From assembly GCF_022829405.1 (NCBI RefSeq), contig NZ_JAKSXW010000142.1:1-48853 (forward strand): 48,853 bases of DNA, read 5' to 3'. Position numbers and translations under genes: made by a program. The notes beneath the pieces are model-generated. The model worked only from the letters and a program-made list of their open reading frames with translations, was not told the DNA's origin and did no database searches. The stretch comes from Methylobacterium sp. J-076. Lineage in GTDB: Bacteria > Pseudomonadota > Alphaproteobacteria > Rhizobiales > Beijerinckiaceae. Shown here one piece after another: positions 35,008-45,924 of this stretch (its first letter is position 1; each line of letters starts with the position of its first letter).

Positions 35008-35321
35008 GGCTGGTCGTATCCTCGCTGCGAATTGTCGAACACGCGCAGGCATAACCCGCGCCACGGAGGTGTTCGGCCTGGAAAGCGCCCGACGGGCGCG
35101 CGCCGCCCCGGGAGTGCCCGGATCGAACGGTGCGCGGGGGGCGATTTGGACGCCCGAATGCCGCGCGGCGCAGCCGGGGCCGGTATAGAACGTTTCGAAT
35201 GTGCCCGCTACGGGGGCAGGATGACAGGCGCGGGAGGGTGTCGTGCGCGGCGGTGCCGTGTGCCCTCACCCCTCGGGGGGCCGACGCGCGGTCCGGTGGC
35301 GAACCGTTGCTCCCACCCGAT
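35008..35321. other. Upstream region of acnA, no gene seen
   Basis: About 310 bp of GC-rich sequence between acnA and repeat family C. It should contain the acnA promoter, but no clear elements were identified. Open frames on either strand are rich in Arg, Gly and Pro and have no ribosome site or recognisable protein. Confidence 0.4.
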
Positions 35322-35437
35322 CCCCTCATCCTGAGGTGCCGGCGCGAAGCGGCGGCCTCGAAGCAGCTCTCCGGGGATCGCACGGCACGCTCAAGCCCGC
35401 CTTCTAGGCCCGCCGATGCGGGCGCCTCAGGATGAGG
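35322..35437. repeat. Long inverted repeat family C (CCTCATCCTGAGG...)
   Basis: Outer arms CCTCATCCTGAGGTGCC and GGCGCCTCAGGATGAGG match in 16 of 17 positions across a span of about 116 bp, with an inner GGCCTCGAAG. Elements with the CATCCTGAGG...CCTCAGGATG arms are widespread intergenic repeats in Rhizobiales. Single copy in this window. Confidence 0.7.
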
Positions 35438-35487
35438 CGGAGGTTGGGATCACTCGGGCGATGGTGCCCTCGAAGGGAGAGGCGCGG

Positions 35488-36279
35488 TCAGCTCCGCTGG
35501 GCCTTGGCCAGACCTTCCTTGAACCGATTCGGCGAGGCGGCGAGGCGTCGAAGGGCCGCGACGTTGGTGGCGGCCTCCTCCGGGCCCATGTCCTGGCGCA
35601 GCACCACCTCGGCCTCCGGGTAGCGGCCCTTGAGGCCGAGGACGAGGGCGAGGTTCGCCCGCATCTTGGCGTCCGCGCCCGGCTGGGACACGGCGAGGCG
35701 CATGGTCTCCTCCGCCCGGTCGAGGTCCCGCGAGAGGGCGTAGGACAGGCCGAGGTTCGACAGGAGCGAGGGCTCGTTCGGGCGGATCTTGAGGGCGGCC
35801 TCGTAGAAGCCCTGGGCGCGGGCTTGGTCGCCCATCTGCGCGGAGGCCGAGCCCTCCGCCGAGAGGATGCGCCAATCGGGGTCGGCGGGGGTGTGGGCGT
35901 TGGAGAGCACCTCCAGCGCCTCGCGGTAGCGCCCGGCCTCCACCAGGGACTTGCCGTAGGCCCCGAGGATCACCGTGTCCTTCGGATTGCGCAGGGCCGC
36001 CTGCTGCAGCACGGCGCTCGCTTGGCTGATCTGGTCGGTGGCGCGCAGGGCCCGGGCGTAGCGGAAGGCGGTGCGGGCATCGCCCGGATTGGCCTTGTAC
36101 GCCTCCGCGAGGCCGTCGAGGTCCCGCCGGGCCGAGGCCGCCGCCGAGGCGGACGCGCCGAGGGGGCCGATGGATCCGGTCGTCTCGGGGGATTGGGTGT
36201 TGCAGGCGCCCAGCGCCAGGGCGACACCGAGGGCGCTGAGGGCGGCGATCCGGCGGCGGGCAAACGGGGCCGATGTCAT
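35488..36279 (-). CDS. TPR-repeat lipoprotein (TadD-like)
   Basis: A 263-residue lipoprotein with lipobox ALGAC (Cys26) and about five tetratricopeptide repeats from residue 50 onwards (for example GDARTAFRYARALRATDQISQASAVLQQAALRNPKD, then PNEPSLLSNLGLSYALSRDLDRAEETMRLAV in outline). TadD-type proteins assist assembly of Tad pili, but no tad genes lie nearby, so a general scaffold role in the periplasm is equally likely. It is divergent from the aminopeptidase gene (147-bp spacer, nothing recognised). Confidence 0.8.
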   Translation of the reverse strand: MTSAPFARRRIAALSALGVALALGACNTQSPETTGSIGPLGASASAAASARRDLDGLAEAYKANPGDARTAFRYARALRATDQISQASAVLQQAALRNPKDTVILGAYGKSLVEAGRYREALEVLSNAHTPADPDWRILSAEGSASAQMGDQARAQGFYEAALKIRPNEPSLLSNLGLSYALSRDLDRAEETMRLAVSQPGADAKMRANLALVLGLKGRYPEAEVVLRQDMGPEEAATNVAALRRLAASPNRFKEGLAKAQRS

Positions 36280-36426
36280 GTCACGCTCCGCGCGGGGCTC
36301 ACAGCGACGAGGGGGCGGGTGCGCGGGTTGCGCTTCTCCGTCCCGACGCCCCGGTGATAGACCGTTAAGCCTAATCTCCCGTTAAGGGCGCGCCGGGCGG
36401 CCGCCCCACCGACCATGCGAGGGTCC

Positions 36427-37821
36427 ATGACCAAGGCCGCAGCCACGACGACCTCCATCGCCGAACTCCTGCCCGCCGACACCCCCGCCATCGGCGTGAC
36501 CTGCGTGCGGGCGAACGGCTGGGAGGGCGGCCTGACCGCGGCCGAGCGGGCCTTCGCCTGGGCGACGGGCTTCACCGGCAAGGCGGGCAGCCTCGCCTTC
36601 CTCCCGGCGGCGGACGGCAACCTCGGCCGGGTGCTGTTCGGCCTCGGCGATCCGGACGCCCCCGGCGCCGACGCCCTCGCCGCGGGCCGCCTGCCGGGCC
36701 TGCTGCCGGTGGGCGCCTACCGCCTCGACGGGGCGCCGGACCCCGCCTTGGCGGCCCTGGCCTGGCTCCTCGGGAGCTATCACTTCGCTCGGTACCGGAA
36801 GGGCGAGAGCGCCAAGGCATGCCTCGTCGCACCGGAGGGCATCGACGGGCCGGAGGTGCGGCGGATCGCGGCGGCGGTGGCGATGGGGCGCGACCTCGTC
36901 AACACTCCGGCCAACGACCTCGGCCCGGCCGAGATCGAGGCGGCCGCCCGCGCCCTGGCCGGGCGCCACGGGGCGGCGGTCACGGTGGTGCAGGGGGCGG
37001 ACCTCGAACGCGACTTCCCGCTGATCCAGGCGGTGGGCGCCGCCGCGACCCGGGCACCCCGGCTCATCGACCTGAGCTGGGGCCCGGAGGACGCGCCGCG
37101 GGTGACCCTCGTCGGCAAGGGCGTGGCCTTCGACACCGGCGGGCTCGACATCAAGCCCTCCTCGGCCATGCTGCTGATGAAGAAGGACATGGGCGGGGCC
37201 GCCGTCGCCCTGGCGGTGGCCGACATGGCGATGGGCGCGGGCCTCGCGATCCGCCTGCGCGTCCTGGTCCCGGCGGTGGAGAACGCGGTGGCCGGCAACG
37301 CCTTCCGCCCCGGCGACGTGCTGCGCAGCCGCGCCGGGCTCACCGTCGAGATCGGCAACACCGACGCCGAGGGACGCCTGATCCTGGCCGACGCCCTGGC
37401 GCTGGCCGACGCGGAGGCGCCGGACCTGATCCTCGACTTCTCGACCCTCACCGGCGCCGCCCGCACCGCCCTGGGGCCGGACCTGCCGGCCTTCTTCACG
37501 GAGGACGACGCCCTGGCGCAGGAGGTGGCGACGGCGGGGCAGCGGGCGGTGGACCCGGTCTGGCGCATGCCCCTCCATCAGCCCTACGCGGCGATGCTCG
37601 ATTCGAAGGTGGCCGACCTCAACAACGTCTCGAACGGCCCCTTCGCGGGGGCGATCACCGCCGCCCTGTTCCTGCGCCGCTTCGCGCCGAAGACGAAGCG
37701 GCACGGCCATTTCGACCTCTACGGCTGGAACCCCTCCAGCAAGCCCGGCCGCCCGGAGGGCGGCGAGGTCCAAACGGCGCGGCTGGCCTACGCGTTGCTG
37801 AAGGCACGGTACGGGGGGTGA
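36427..37821 (+). CDS. Leucyl aminopeptidase family protein (M17)
   Basis: A 464-residue cytosolic metallo-aminopeptidase. The catalytic half has GKGVAFDTGGLDIKPSSAMLLMKKDMGGAA (first metal ligands Lys and Asp, about residue 228) and NTDAEGRLILADAL (about residue 311), the M17 signature with the second-site Asp and Glu. The N-terminal half is divergent from PepA, as in the PepB-like subgroup. It trims N-terminal residues from peptides. The ATG at 36427 has GAGGG upstream; ATG 36415 is an alternative. Confidence 0.9.
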   Translation: MTKAAATTTSIAELLPADTPAIGVTCVRANGWEGGLTAAERAFAWATGFTGKAGSLAFLPAADGNLGRVLFGLGDPDAPGADALAAGRLPGLLPVGAYRLDGAPDPALAALAWLLGSYHFARYRKGESAKACLVAPEGIDGPEVRRIAAAVAMGRDLVNTPANDLGPAEIEAAARALAGRHGAAVTVVQGADLERDFPLIQAVGAAATRAPRLIDLSWGPEDAPRVTLVGKGVAFDTGGLDIKPSSAMLLMKKDMGGAAVALAVADMAMGAGLAIRLRVLVPAVENAVAGNAFRPGDVLRSRAGLTVEIGNTDAEGRLILADALALADAEAPDLILDFSTLTGAARTALGPDLPAFFTEDDALAQEVATAGQRAVDPVWRMPLHQPYAAMLDSKVADLNNVSNGPFAGAITAALFLRRFAPKTKRHGHFDLYGWNPSSKPGRPEGGEVQTARLAYALLKARYGG

Positions 37822-37945
37822 GGCCCTCCTTTGCCATCGCGAACGACACGCAATGATCCGGGACCGCGGGATGGCACGGAATGTGGCGCCTCCCGCGGTC
37901 GGTTCGCTTCGCTGGCGATGTTGGTGGCGTGCCGCCGATAACGGC

Positions 37946-38266
37946 TCAAGCTGCTTTGAGCTTTTTGGCCGCCTCGGCGAGGGCGTCGTTCATGCGGGTC
38001 TGCCAGCCGGGCCCAGTCTCCTTGAAGGTCGCCAGCACATCGGGATCGATGCGCAGGGAAACCGGCACGCGCTTCGACGCAGCCTTCGGGCGACCTCCCC
38101 GGCTCTGGAGGGCCTTAGCGAGGAACGGAGGCAATCCTTCGCCGGCCGGCCGCAGTTGGGCGATCTCCGCCTCGCTCAGTTCCGGGTTGTCGCAGACTTC
38201 GTCCCAATCATCCCGCGAGTAGGCGGGGTTGGGTTCGTAGCCAGGGGCACGATCAGATCCGGTCAT
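37946..38266 (-). CDS. brnA: BrnA-family antitoxin
   Basis: A 106-residue protein with a C-terminal ribbon-helix-helix type DNA-binding domain: RPKAASKRVPVSLRIDPDVLATFKETGPGWQTRMNDALAEAAKKLK in outline. VSLRIDPDVLxxFKxxGxGWQTRxNxALxxA is the BrnA signature. It neutralises the BrnT RNase and represses the operon. Its start overlaps the end of the toxin gene by 14 bases, with the usual toxin-first order of brnTA. Confidence 0.9.
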   Translation of the reverse strand: MTGSDRAPGYEPNPAYSRDDWDEVCDNPELSEAEIAQLRPAGEGLPPFLAKALQSRGGRPKAASKRVPVSLRIDPDVLATFKETGPGWQTRMNDALAEAAKKLKAA

Positions 38267-38528
38267 AGGCAGCCCTCTCCTGACGGCTGGCGGGGCGGAT
38301 GCTCACGATATCGGTCGCCTCCGTCCCCAGGGGCGAGACGATCACCGTGACGACGGCATTCTCGAACCACTCGCCGATCAACAGGAACCGCTCGCGCCCG
38401 GTCCGGCTGGGCTTGGTCGGGCGGCTCAGGAAACGGTCGAAACTGAAGGCGTCCTCGAACTCCGCGAAGTCGAGGCCATGCTTTGCGATATTCGCCTGTC
38501 GCTTCGGCTCGTCGTAGGTGAACCTCAC
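38253..38528 (-). CDS. brnT: BrnT-family ribonuclease toxin
   Basis: A 91-residue RelE-fold RNase of type II toxin-antitoxin systems. The start MRFTYDEPKRQANIAKHGLDFAEFEDAF carries the (D/E)xxKxxxNxxKHGxxFxxAxxxF pattern of BrnT; the end DIVSIRPASRQERAAYDRI has the conserved ISxRxAxxxERxxY active-site region. It starts at a GTG (38526-38528) with no Shine-Dalgarno sequence; a palindrome with a TATATAC -10-like element abuts the start codon, which suggests a leaderless, autoregulated transcript. Confidence 0.9.
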   Translation of the reverse strand: MRFTYDEPKRQANIAKHGLDFAEFEDAFSFDRFLSRPTKPSRTGRERFLLIGEWFENAVVTVIVSPLGTEATDIVSIRPASRQERAAYDRI

Positions 38529-38544
38529 GGTATGTGTATATACC
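38529..38544 (-). promoter_or_regulatory. Candidate brnTA operator/promoter
   Basis: GGTAT (38529-38533) and ATACC (38540-38544) form an inverted repeat with a 6-base A/T-rich centre; read leftwards it contains TATATAC, a -10-like sequence. It directly adjoins the brnT start codon. It is likely bound by the BrnA-BrnT complex. Confidence 0.5.
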
Positions 38545-38577
38545 GAAACAGGCGCCGGGCAAGTGGCTCCACGGGCC

Positions 38578-39750
38578 CTAATCCCCCACCGGCAACCCGG
38601 TCTCGATCAGCCGCGCCCACAGGGCGGCCCCGTAGGGGGCGGCCTCGTCGTTGAAGTCGTAGAGGGGGTGGTGCAGCGAGGCGCTGTCGCCGTTGCCGAG
38701 GAACATGTAGGCCCCGGGCCGGCGGCCGAGCATGTAGGAGAAATCCTCCGCCGCCATCATCGGCGCCACCGCCCGGTCGATCCGCCCCGGCCCGACCAGT
38801 GCCTCGGCCACGTCCGCCATGAACGCCGTCTCGGCGGGGTGGTTCTCGGTGACGGGGTAGCTCGATCCGTACCCCACCGTCCCCGTCGCGCCGAAGCCGG
38901 CCGGAATGTCCCGGACCACCGCTTCGAGCCGGCGCTTGATCGCGTCGCGCACCTCCTGGGACAGGGTGCGCATCGTCCCCCGCATCGTGACGCTCTGCGG
39001 CAGGACGTTGAACGCCTCGCCGGCATCCAGGGCGCAGACCGACACCACCGCCGATTGCAGCGGGTCGAGGTTGCGCGAGACGATCGTCTGGAGGGCGACG
39101 ATGACGTGGCTCGCCACCAGCACGCTGTCGATGGCGTTGTGGGGCAGGGCCGCGTGGCCGCCGCGACCCTCGATGGTGATGGTGAACCGGTCGGTGGAGG
39201 CCATGATCGGGCCGGGCCGCACGGCGAAGGCGCCCACCGGCAGGCCGGGGATGTTGTGCATCCCGTAGACCGCCTCGATGCCGAAGCGCTCGATCAGCCC
39301 GTCCTCGACCATCGCCTCGCCCCCGCCCCCGCCCTCCTCGGCGGGTTGGAAGATCAGCACGGCGTTGCCGTCGAAATCGCGGGTGGCGGCGAGGTACTTC
39401 GCGGCGCCGAGGAGCATGGCCATGTGCCCGTCATGGCCGCAGGCGTGCATCTTGCCCGGAACGGTGGAGCGGTAGGGCAGGTCGCGGACCTCCTGGATCG
39501 GCAGGGCGTCCATGTCGGCGCGCAGGCCGATGGCCCGGTTCGAGCGCCGCCCCCGGCCGCGCACCACCCCCACCACCCCGGTGCGGCCGATGCCGGTGAC
39601 GACCTCGTCGCAGCCGAACTCCCGCAGGCGCTCGGCGACGAAGTCCGCGGTGCGGTGCACGTCGTAGAGGAGTTCGGGCTGGGCGTGCAGCGCCCGCCGC
39701 CACGCGGTCATGGGGCCGGAAAGGGCTGCGATCGGTTCGGGGACGGGCAT
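38578..39750 (-). CDS. M20 amidohydrolase (hippurate hydrolase/HipO-like)
   Basis: A 390-residue metal-dependent amidohydrolase of the M20D group. AWRRALHAQPELLYDVHRTADFV, IGLRADMDALPIQE, PGKMHACGHDGHMAMLLGAAKYL (metal-binding Cys-Gly-His-Asp-Gly-His) and FQPAEEGGGGGEAM (catalytic Glu) are in the usual order, with the dimerisation domain at ITIEGRGGHAALPHNAIDSV. Such enzymes cleave N-acyl or N-benzoyl amino acids or indole-acetic-acid conjugates; the substrate cannot be told. It is a single gene, read leftwards after the copper regulator. Confidence 0.9.
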   Translation of the reverse strand: MPVPEPIAALSGPMTAWRRALHAQPELLYDVHRTADFVAERLREFGCDEVVTGIGRTGVVGVVRGRGRRSNRAIGLRADMDALPIQEVRDLPYRSTVPGKMHACGHDGHMAMLLGAAKYLAATRDFDGNAVLIFQPAEEGGGGGEAMVEDGLIERFGIEAVYGMHNIPGLPVGAFAVRPGPIMASTDRFTITIEGRGGHAALPHNAIDSVLVASHVIVALQTIVSRNLDPLQSAVVSVCALDAGEAFNVLPQSVTMRGTMRTLSQEVRDAIKRRLEAVVRDIPAGFGATGTVGYGSSYPVTENHPAETAFMADVAEALVGPGRIDRAVAPMMAAEDFSYMLGRRPGAYMFLGNGDSASLHHPLYDFNDEAAPYGAALWARLIETGLPVGD

Positions 39751-39842
39751 CCGCCTTGGGACTCGCTGAGGAGGGTCCGGACCAAGAGCAAGCCGAAGGC
39801 CAGTTGCTCCGTCAAGCCGCGACGGGCCCTTCTCCCCTCCCC

Positions 39843-40282
39843 TTACGGAGGGGTGCGCTTTTCCCGCGGGGCGCGCTCCCCCAGCCCCGCCGACAGATCG
39901 TCGAGGATCGGGCAGTCCGGCCGGTCGTCGCCGCAGCAGGCGTCGGCGAGGTGTTCGAGGCTGCGCGCCATGCCTTCGAGGGCGGCGATGCGGCGGCGCA
40001 GTTCCACGATCCGCGCCTGCGCGATGGCCTTCACCGCCGCGCTCGGCCGGTCGCGGTCGCTCCACAGGGCGAGCAAGCCGGCGATGGCCTCGACGTCGAA
40101 GCCGAGGTCCCGCGCCCGGCGCACGAAGTGCAGGGCCCGGATCTCGATCTCGCCGTAATGGCGGTAGCCGGCGGCCGAGCGCGCCGCGGGGGGCAGGAGG
40201 CCCCGCGCCTCGTACCAGCGGATCATTTTGGCGGAAACGCCGGTGAGCCGCGCCGCCTCGCCCACCGTGACGGTCTCCCCGC

Positions 40283-40286
<4 letters not shown>
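39843..40286 (-). CDS. cueR: MerR-family copper-responsive regulator (CueR-like)
   Basis: A 147-residue regulator. Residues 4-75 form the MerR winged helix domain (VTVGEAARLTGVSAKMIRWYEARGLLPPAARSAAGYRHY), followed by the dimerisation helix. The metal-binding loop has Cys117 and Cys125 eight apart (CCGDDRPDC), the CueR spacing for Cu(I). It overlaps copA by 4 bases (ATGA, 40283-40286), so it is made from the operon it controls. The operator lies before copA. Confidence 0.9.
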
Positions 40287-42796
<2,510 letters not shown>

Positions 42797-42803
42797 GCCC
42801 CCT

Positions 42804-42834
42804 CAGATGGACCTTCCCACCGTGGGAAGGTCAA
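42804..42834 (-). promoter_or_regulatory. CueR-type operator and promoter of copA-cueR
   Basis: A perfect inverted repeat with 11-base arms GACCTTCCCAC and GTGGGAAGGTC around one central base (42810-42832). Read leftwards, TTGACC (42834-42829) is the -35 and CATCTG (42809-42804) the -10, with a 19-base spacer, the overlong spacing that MerR-family activators correct by twisting DNA. Confidence 0.88.
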
Positions 42835-42926
42835 GGGCCGGGGCGGCGCTCGTCCGCGACCGGCCGGCGGAGGCCGCCTCGGGGGACCGGATCGGCCGTG
42901 CCGAGGACGGCATGGGGTTCGAGGCC

Positions 42927-44174
42927 CTACGCCCCCTGATCGGCTCCGCCGCGGTATTCGGGCAGGGTGACGCGGGCGGTGGTGCCCTGGCCGACCTCGC
43001 TCTCGATCGTCAGGCGGCCGCGGTGCCGCCGGAGGCTGTGCTTCACGATGGCGAGGCCGAGACCGGTGCCGCCGCGGGCGCGGCTGGAGGCGACATCGAC
43101 GCGGTAGAACCGCTCGGTCAGGCGGGGGATGTGCTCCGGCGCGATCCCGGGGCCGTCATCCGCGACGGTCAGGACGATGCGGGCGCCGAGGCGGGGGTCC
43201 TCCTCGCGGGCGAGGCCGACGCGGATCTCGCCGCCGCCATACTTCACGGCGTTCTCGATCAGGTTCTCGATCACGCGGGTCAGCTCGTCGGCATCGCCCT
43301 GCACGCGGTACGAGCCGGCGCCGACGGCGAGGGTGATCCCCGCCTCCCGGGCGGCGGCGAGGTGGGCCTGGGCGTCCACCATCTGCCGGGCGAGGCCCCC
43401 CAGATCCACGACCGTGGTCGGCGCGACGTGCTCGCGCAGCTCGATCCGCGACAGGGACAGGAGGTCGTCGATCAGGCGCCGCATGCGCTGCGCCTGCACG
43501 CGCATGATCTCCAGGAACCGCTCCCGGGCGGCGACGTCCTCGCGGGCGGGGCCCTGCAGCGTCTCGATGAAGCCGAGCAGCGAGGAGAGCGGCGTGCGCA
43601 GCTCGTGGCTCGCATTGGCCACGAAATCCACCCGCATCGCCTCGAGGCGCCGGGCCGAGGTGAGGTCGCGCAGGAACAGCACCGCCCCGGCCCCCAACCC
43701 GTCGGGCACCTGCAGGGGGCCGATCTGGACCTCGAAGGCCCGCTCCATGGGGACGCGGGTTTCGTAGGAGACCCGCTGCGCGGGGCCGCCGCTCAGCACG
43801 GCCTCCACCGCATCGGTGACCTCCGGGTTGCGCAGGCCGAAGGCGAGGGGGTGGGACAGGTGCAGGGCGGGCAGGAGCGCCCGGGCGGCCGGGTTGGCCT
43901 CCAGCACCCGGGTCCGCCGGTCCACGAGGATCACCGGGTCCGGGATGTTGGCGAGGAGCGCCTCCGCGACGGCGTGGCGCGGGGTGCCGGCCACGGTGCG
44001 CGTCGGCGGCTGCGCCCGGCGCCGCCCGCCGATCAGGCCCCCCAGGGCGACGGCGGCGAGGGCGACGGGGATGGCGCTGCTGAGGCCCTGGTCCCACAGG
44101 ATCCAGAGGAGGAGCAGCCCCCCTGCGATCACCGCACCGGTCCAGGCCGCCGGCCTGCGAGGATCGTCGATCAC
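42927..44174 (-). CDS. phoR: Phosphate regulon sensor histidine kinase PhoR
   Basis: A 415-residue membrane kinase. Two N-terminal helices (AAWTGAVIAGGLLLLWILW and AIPVALAAVALGGLIGG), a PAS domain (about 72-172), HisKA with His190 in DFVANASHELRTPLSSLLGFIETLQGPA, and HATPase_c with NLIENAVKYG, ADDGPGIAPEHIPRLTERFYRVD and GGTGLGLAIVKH. The FIETLQGPAR...LSRIELREH stretch is characteristic of alphaproteobacterial PhoR. It starts at GTG 44174, 15 bp after the flippase-like gene. PhoB and the pst transporter genes, usually adjacent, are not in the window. Confidence 0.88.
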   Translation of the reverse strand: MIDDPRRPAAWTGAVIAGGLLLLWILWDQGLSSAIPVALAAVALGGLIGGRRRAQPPTRTVAGTPRHAVAEALLANIPDPVILVDRRTRVLEANPAARALLPALHLSHPLAFGLRNPEVTDAVEAVLSGGPAQRVSYETRVPMERAFEVQIGPLQVPDGLGAGAVLFLRDLTSARRLEAMRVDFVANASHELRTPLSSLLGFIETLQGPAREDVAARERFLEIMRVQAQRMRRLIDDLLSLSRIELREHVAPTTVVDLGGLARQMVDAQAHLAAAREAGITLAVGAGSYRVQGDADELTRVIENLIENAVKYGGGEIRVGLAREEDPRLGARIVLTVADDGPGIAPEHIPRLTERFYRVDVASSRARGGTGLGLAIVKHSLRRHRGRLTIESEVGQGTTARVTLPEYRGGADQGA

Positions 44175-44189
44175 CGGGCCTTCCCGTGG

Positions 44190-45293
44190 TCAGTGGTCGC
44201 GTGTGTCGGGCCAGGCCTTGCCCGAGGGCCCTGCGGTGCCTTCGGGGGGGACGGCGTCGGTCGCGCCCCGGTCCGCGGCGCCGCCGGCCCGCTTCACGAT
44301 CTCGTAGAGGCCGAGCATCGCCAGGGCGGTCACGAACGGCACGACGTAGTAGCAGCCCCGGAACAGCAGCAGCGAGGTCAGCACCTCGTTGCGCGGCAGG
44401 CTCGACAGGGCGAGCAGGATCGTGGCCTCGAACACGCCGATCCCGCCCGGCGCGTTGGAGGCGATGCCGAGCATCGCCGCCAGCACGTAGATCGCTAGGA
44501 AGGTGGTGAAGCCGATGCTGATCTCGTTGGGCAGCAGCACGTAGAGCACCGCCGCCGCTGCGCAGACATCGCCGATGCCGACCATCATCTGGCCGATGGA
44601 GACCGAGGCGCCGGGCAATTCCAGCCGCCACTGCTTGACCGTGACGCTGCGGCGCTTGGCCGAGACCCAGGCGAGGTAGCCGAGCACGGCCAGCAGGGCG
44701 GCGAAGCCGATGCCCTGGTTCAATTCGATGGAGGTGAAGGCGAGCCCGGCGAGCTGCCCCGCCTCGATGATGAGGGAGAGGCCGAGCACCACCCCCATGC
44801 CGAGCCAGAAGGTGAAGCCGGCGATCACCGTGAGCGCGGCGATCTTGGAGGCGGAAAGGCCCTGCCGGGCATAGATCCAGTAGCGGATCGTCCCCGCCGT
44901 CAGCAGGGGAAAGCCCAGGGTGAAGCTCACGGCGTAGCTCGTGAACGAGGCGAGCGCGGTGATCCGATAGGGCACCTTGATGCGCAACTGGCGGAGCGCC
45001 AGGGCATCGTAGCCGGTGAGGAAGATGTAGCTGATGCCGACGAACAGGAAGGCGAGGCCGAGCTGCCGGGCGGAGGCCGCCGCCAGGGCGCCCTTCACCT
45101 CGTCCCAGGACACGCTCTGGACGAGCTTCCACAGCACGCCGAGGGACACGAGGGACAGGATGATGCTTGCGGCGGTGCCGATCCATGCAAAGCGGCTGGT
45201 GCGCGAGCGCTTGGGCGCCTCGCCTTGCCCCCCACGCGCCTCGACCGGTTCGGCCGAGGCGACATCATCGCGATGCTGCCCCTGGAAATTCAT
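44190..45293 (-). CDS. Lysylphosphatidylglycerol synthase TM-region/UPF0104 family membrane protein
   Basis: A 367-residue protein with about eight membrane helices. FLTGYDALALRQL, YAVSFTLGFPLLTAGTIRYWIYARQGLS and NAPGGIGVFEATILLAL are signature pieces of the flippase-like membrane domain (YbhN, MprF N-terminal part). The catalytic lysyl-transferase domain of MprF is missing, so it is a flippase-type protein only. It lies 15 bp upstream of phoR on the same strand, so membrane-lipid or glycolipid handling may be expressed with the phosphate sensor. The start ATG at 45291-45293 has only a weak ribosome site. Confidence 0.8.
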   Translation of the reverse strand: MNFQGQHRDDVASAEPVEARGGQGEAPKRSRTSRFAWIGTAASIILSLVSLGVLWKLVQSVSWDEVKGALAAASARQLGLAFLFVGISYIFLTGYDALALRQLRIKVPYRITALASFTSYAVSFTLGFPLLTAGTIRYWIYARQGLSASKIAALTVIAGFTFWLGMGVVLGLSLIIEAGQLAGLAFTSIELNQGIGFAALLAVLGYLAWVSAKRRSVTVKQWRLELPGASVSIGQMMVGIGDVCAAAAVLYVLLPNEISIGFTTFLAIYVLAAMLGIASNAPGGIGVFEATILLALSSLPRNEVLTSLLLFRGCYYVVPFVTALAMLGLYEIVKRAGGAADRGATDAVPPEGTAGPSGKAWPDTRDH

Positions 45294-45722
45294 ACCGATC
45301 GGCGTCCGTCCCCTCGCGTGCGCGGGCCGGACGGGTTCAGGCCCATGCCGGATGATCCCGGACCGCGGCCCGTTGCCCGCCATGTAAGCCGAACACGCTG
45401 CCATGACCAGCGAGGCGACGATTTCCTCGGGTGATCCCGGCCCGAAAGGCGCGGATGCGGCGGGCGTTCGGGTGCGCCCGCGGTAGGGCAGCTGCGGACT
45501 TGTCGCCTCAAAGCCACCAAGCTTCATGCTGACGATCAGGCGGATGCGGGTGTTCGCCCACTGGCTCGCGGGCTTGCGCGACGTTTGGGCGAAGGCCCGG
45601 GTCGATGCGCGGCTGCGGCGGCTCTCCCTGGGCAGCACCAGATGCTCCAGGGCGGGGGTGGCGAACTGACGATCGGTCACGGACCCGGTCACGGAGTGTA
45701 TTAAGCCCGGAGGGGCGACGAG
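45294..45722. other. Gap between the flippase-like gene and the antitoxin remnant
   Basis: About 430 bp without a recognisable gene. The frame on the minus strand stays open but gives an Arg/Pro-rich translation. Near the right end there are two direct repeats CGGTCACGGA (45674-45683 and 45686-45695, period 12), followed by a TATTAAG that could be a -10 for the small rightward gene. Confidence 0.4.
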
Positions 45723-45911
45723 GTGATCGTCCTGCTTTTCGGCGATGGGGCGAGGGCGCGCGGGATGGCGCAAATCGCCCAGGAGACCGGCCGGTCCCGG
45801 GAGAGCCTTTACCGGGCGCTTTCGGAGAAGGGCAATCCGCAGCTCGATACCCTGATCGGCGTGCCGAAGGCGTTGGGTCTGCGGCGCAGCATCAAGCCCC
45901 TGGACGCCTGA
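45723..45911 (+). pseudogene. Truncated HI1420-type addiction-module antitoxin remnant
   Basis: A 62-residue product. From residue 11 (ARARGMAQIAQETGRSRESLYRALSEKGNPQLDTLIGVPKALGLR in outline) it matches the C-terminal HTH half of the HI1420/HigA-like antidote family, usually about 95-105 residues. The N-terminal third (the D-IAxYL region) is missing; VIVLLFGDG replaces it. No HigB/RelE-type toxin is beside it. GGAGGGG lies before the GTG, so a short HTH protein might still be made. It is either a decayed gene or a domesticated repressor. Confidence 0.6.
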
Positions 45912-45924
45912 TCCGGCCGCGATC

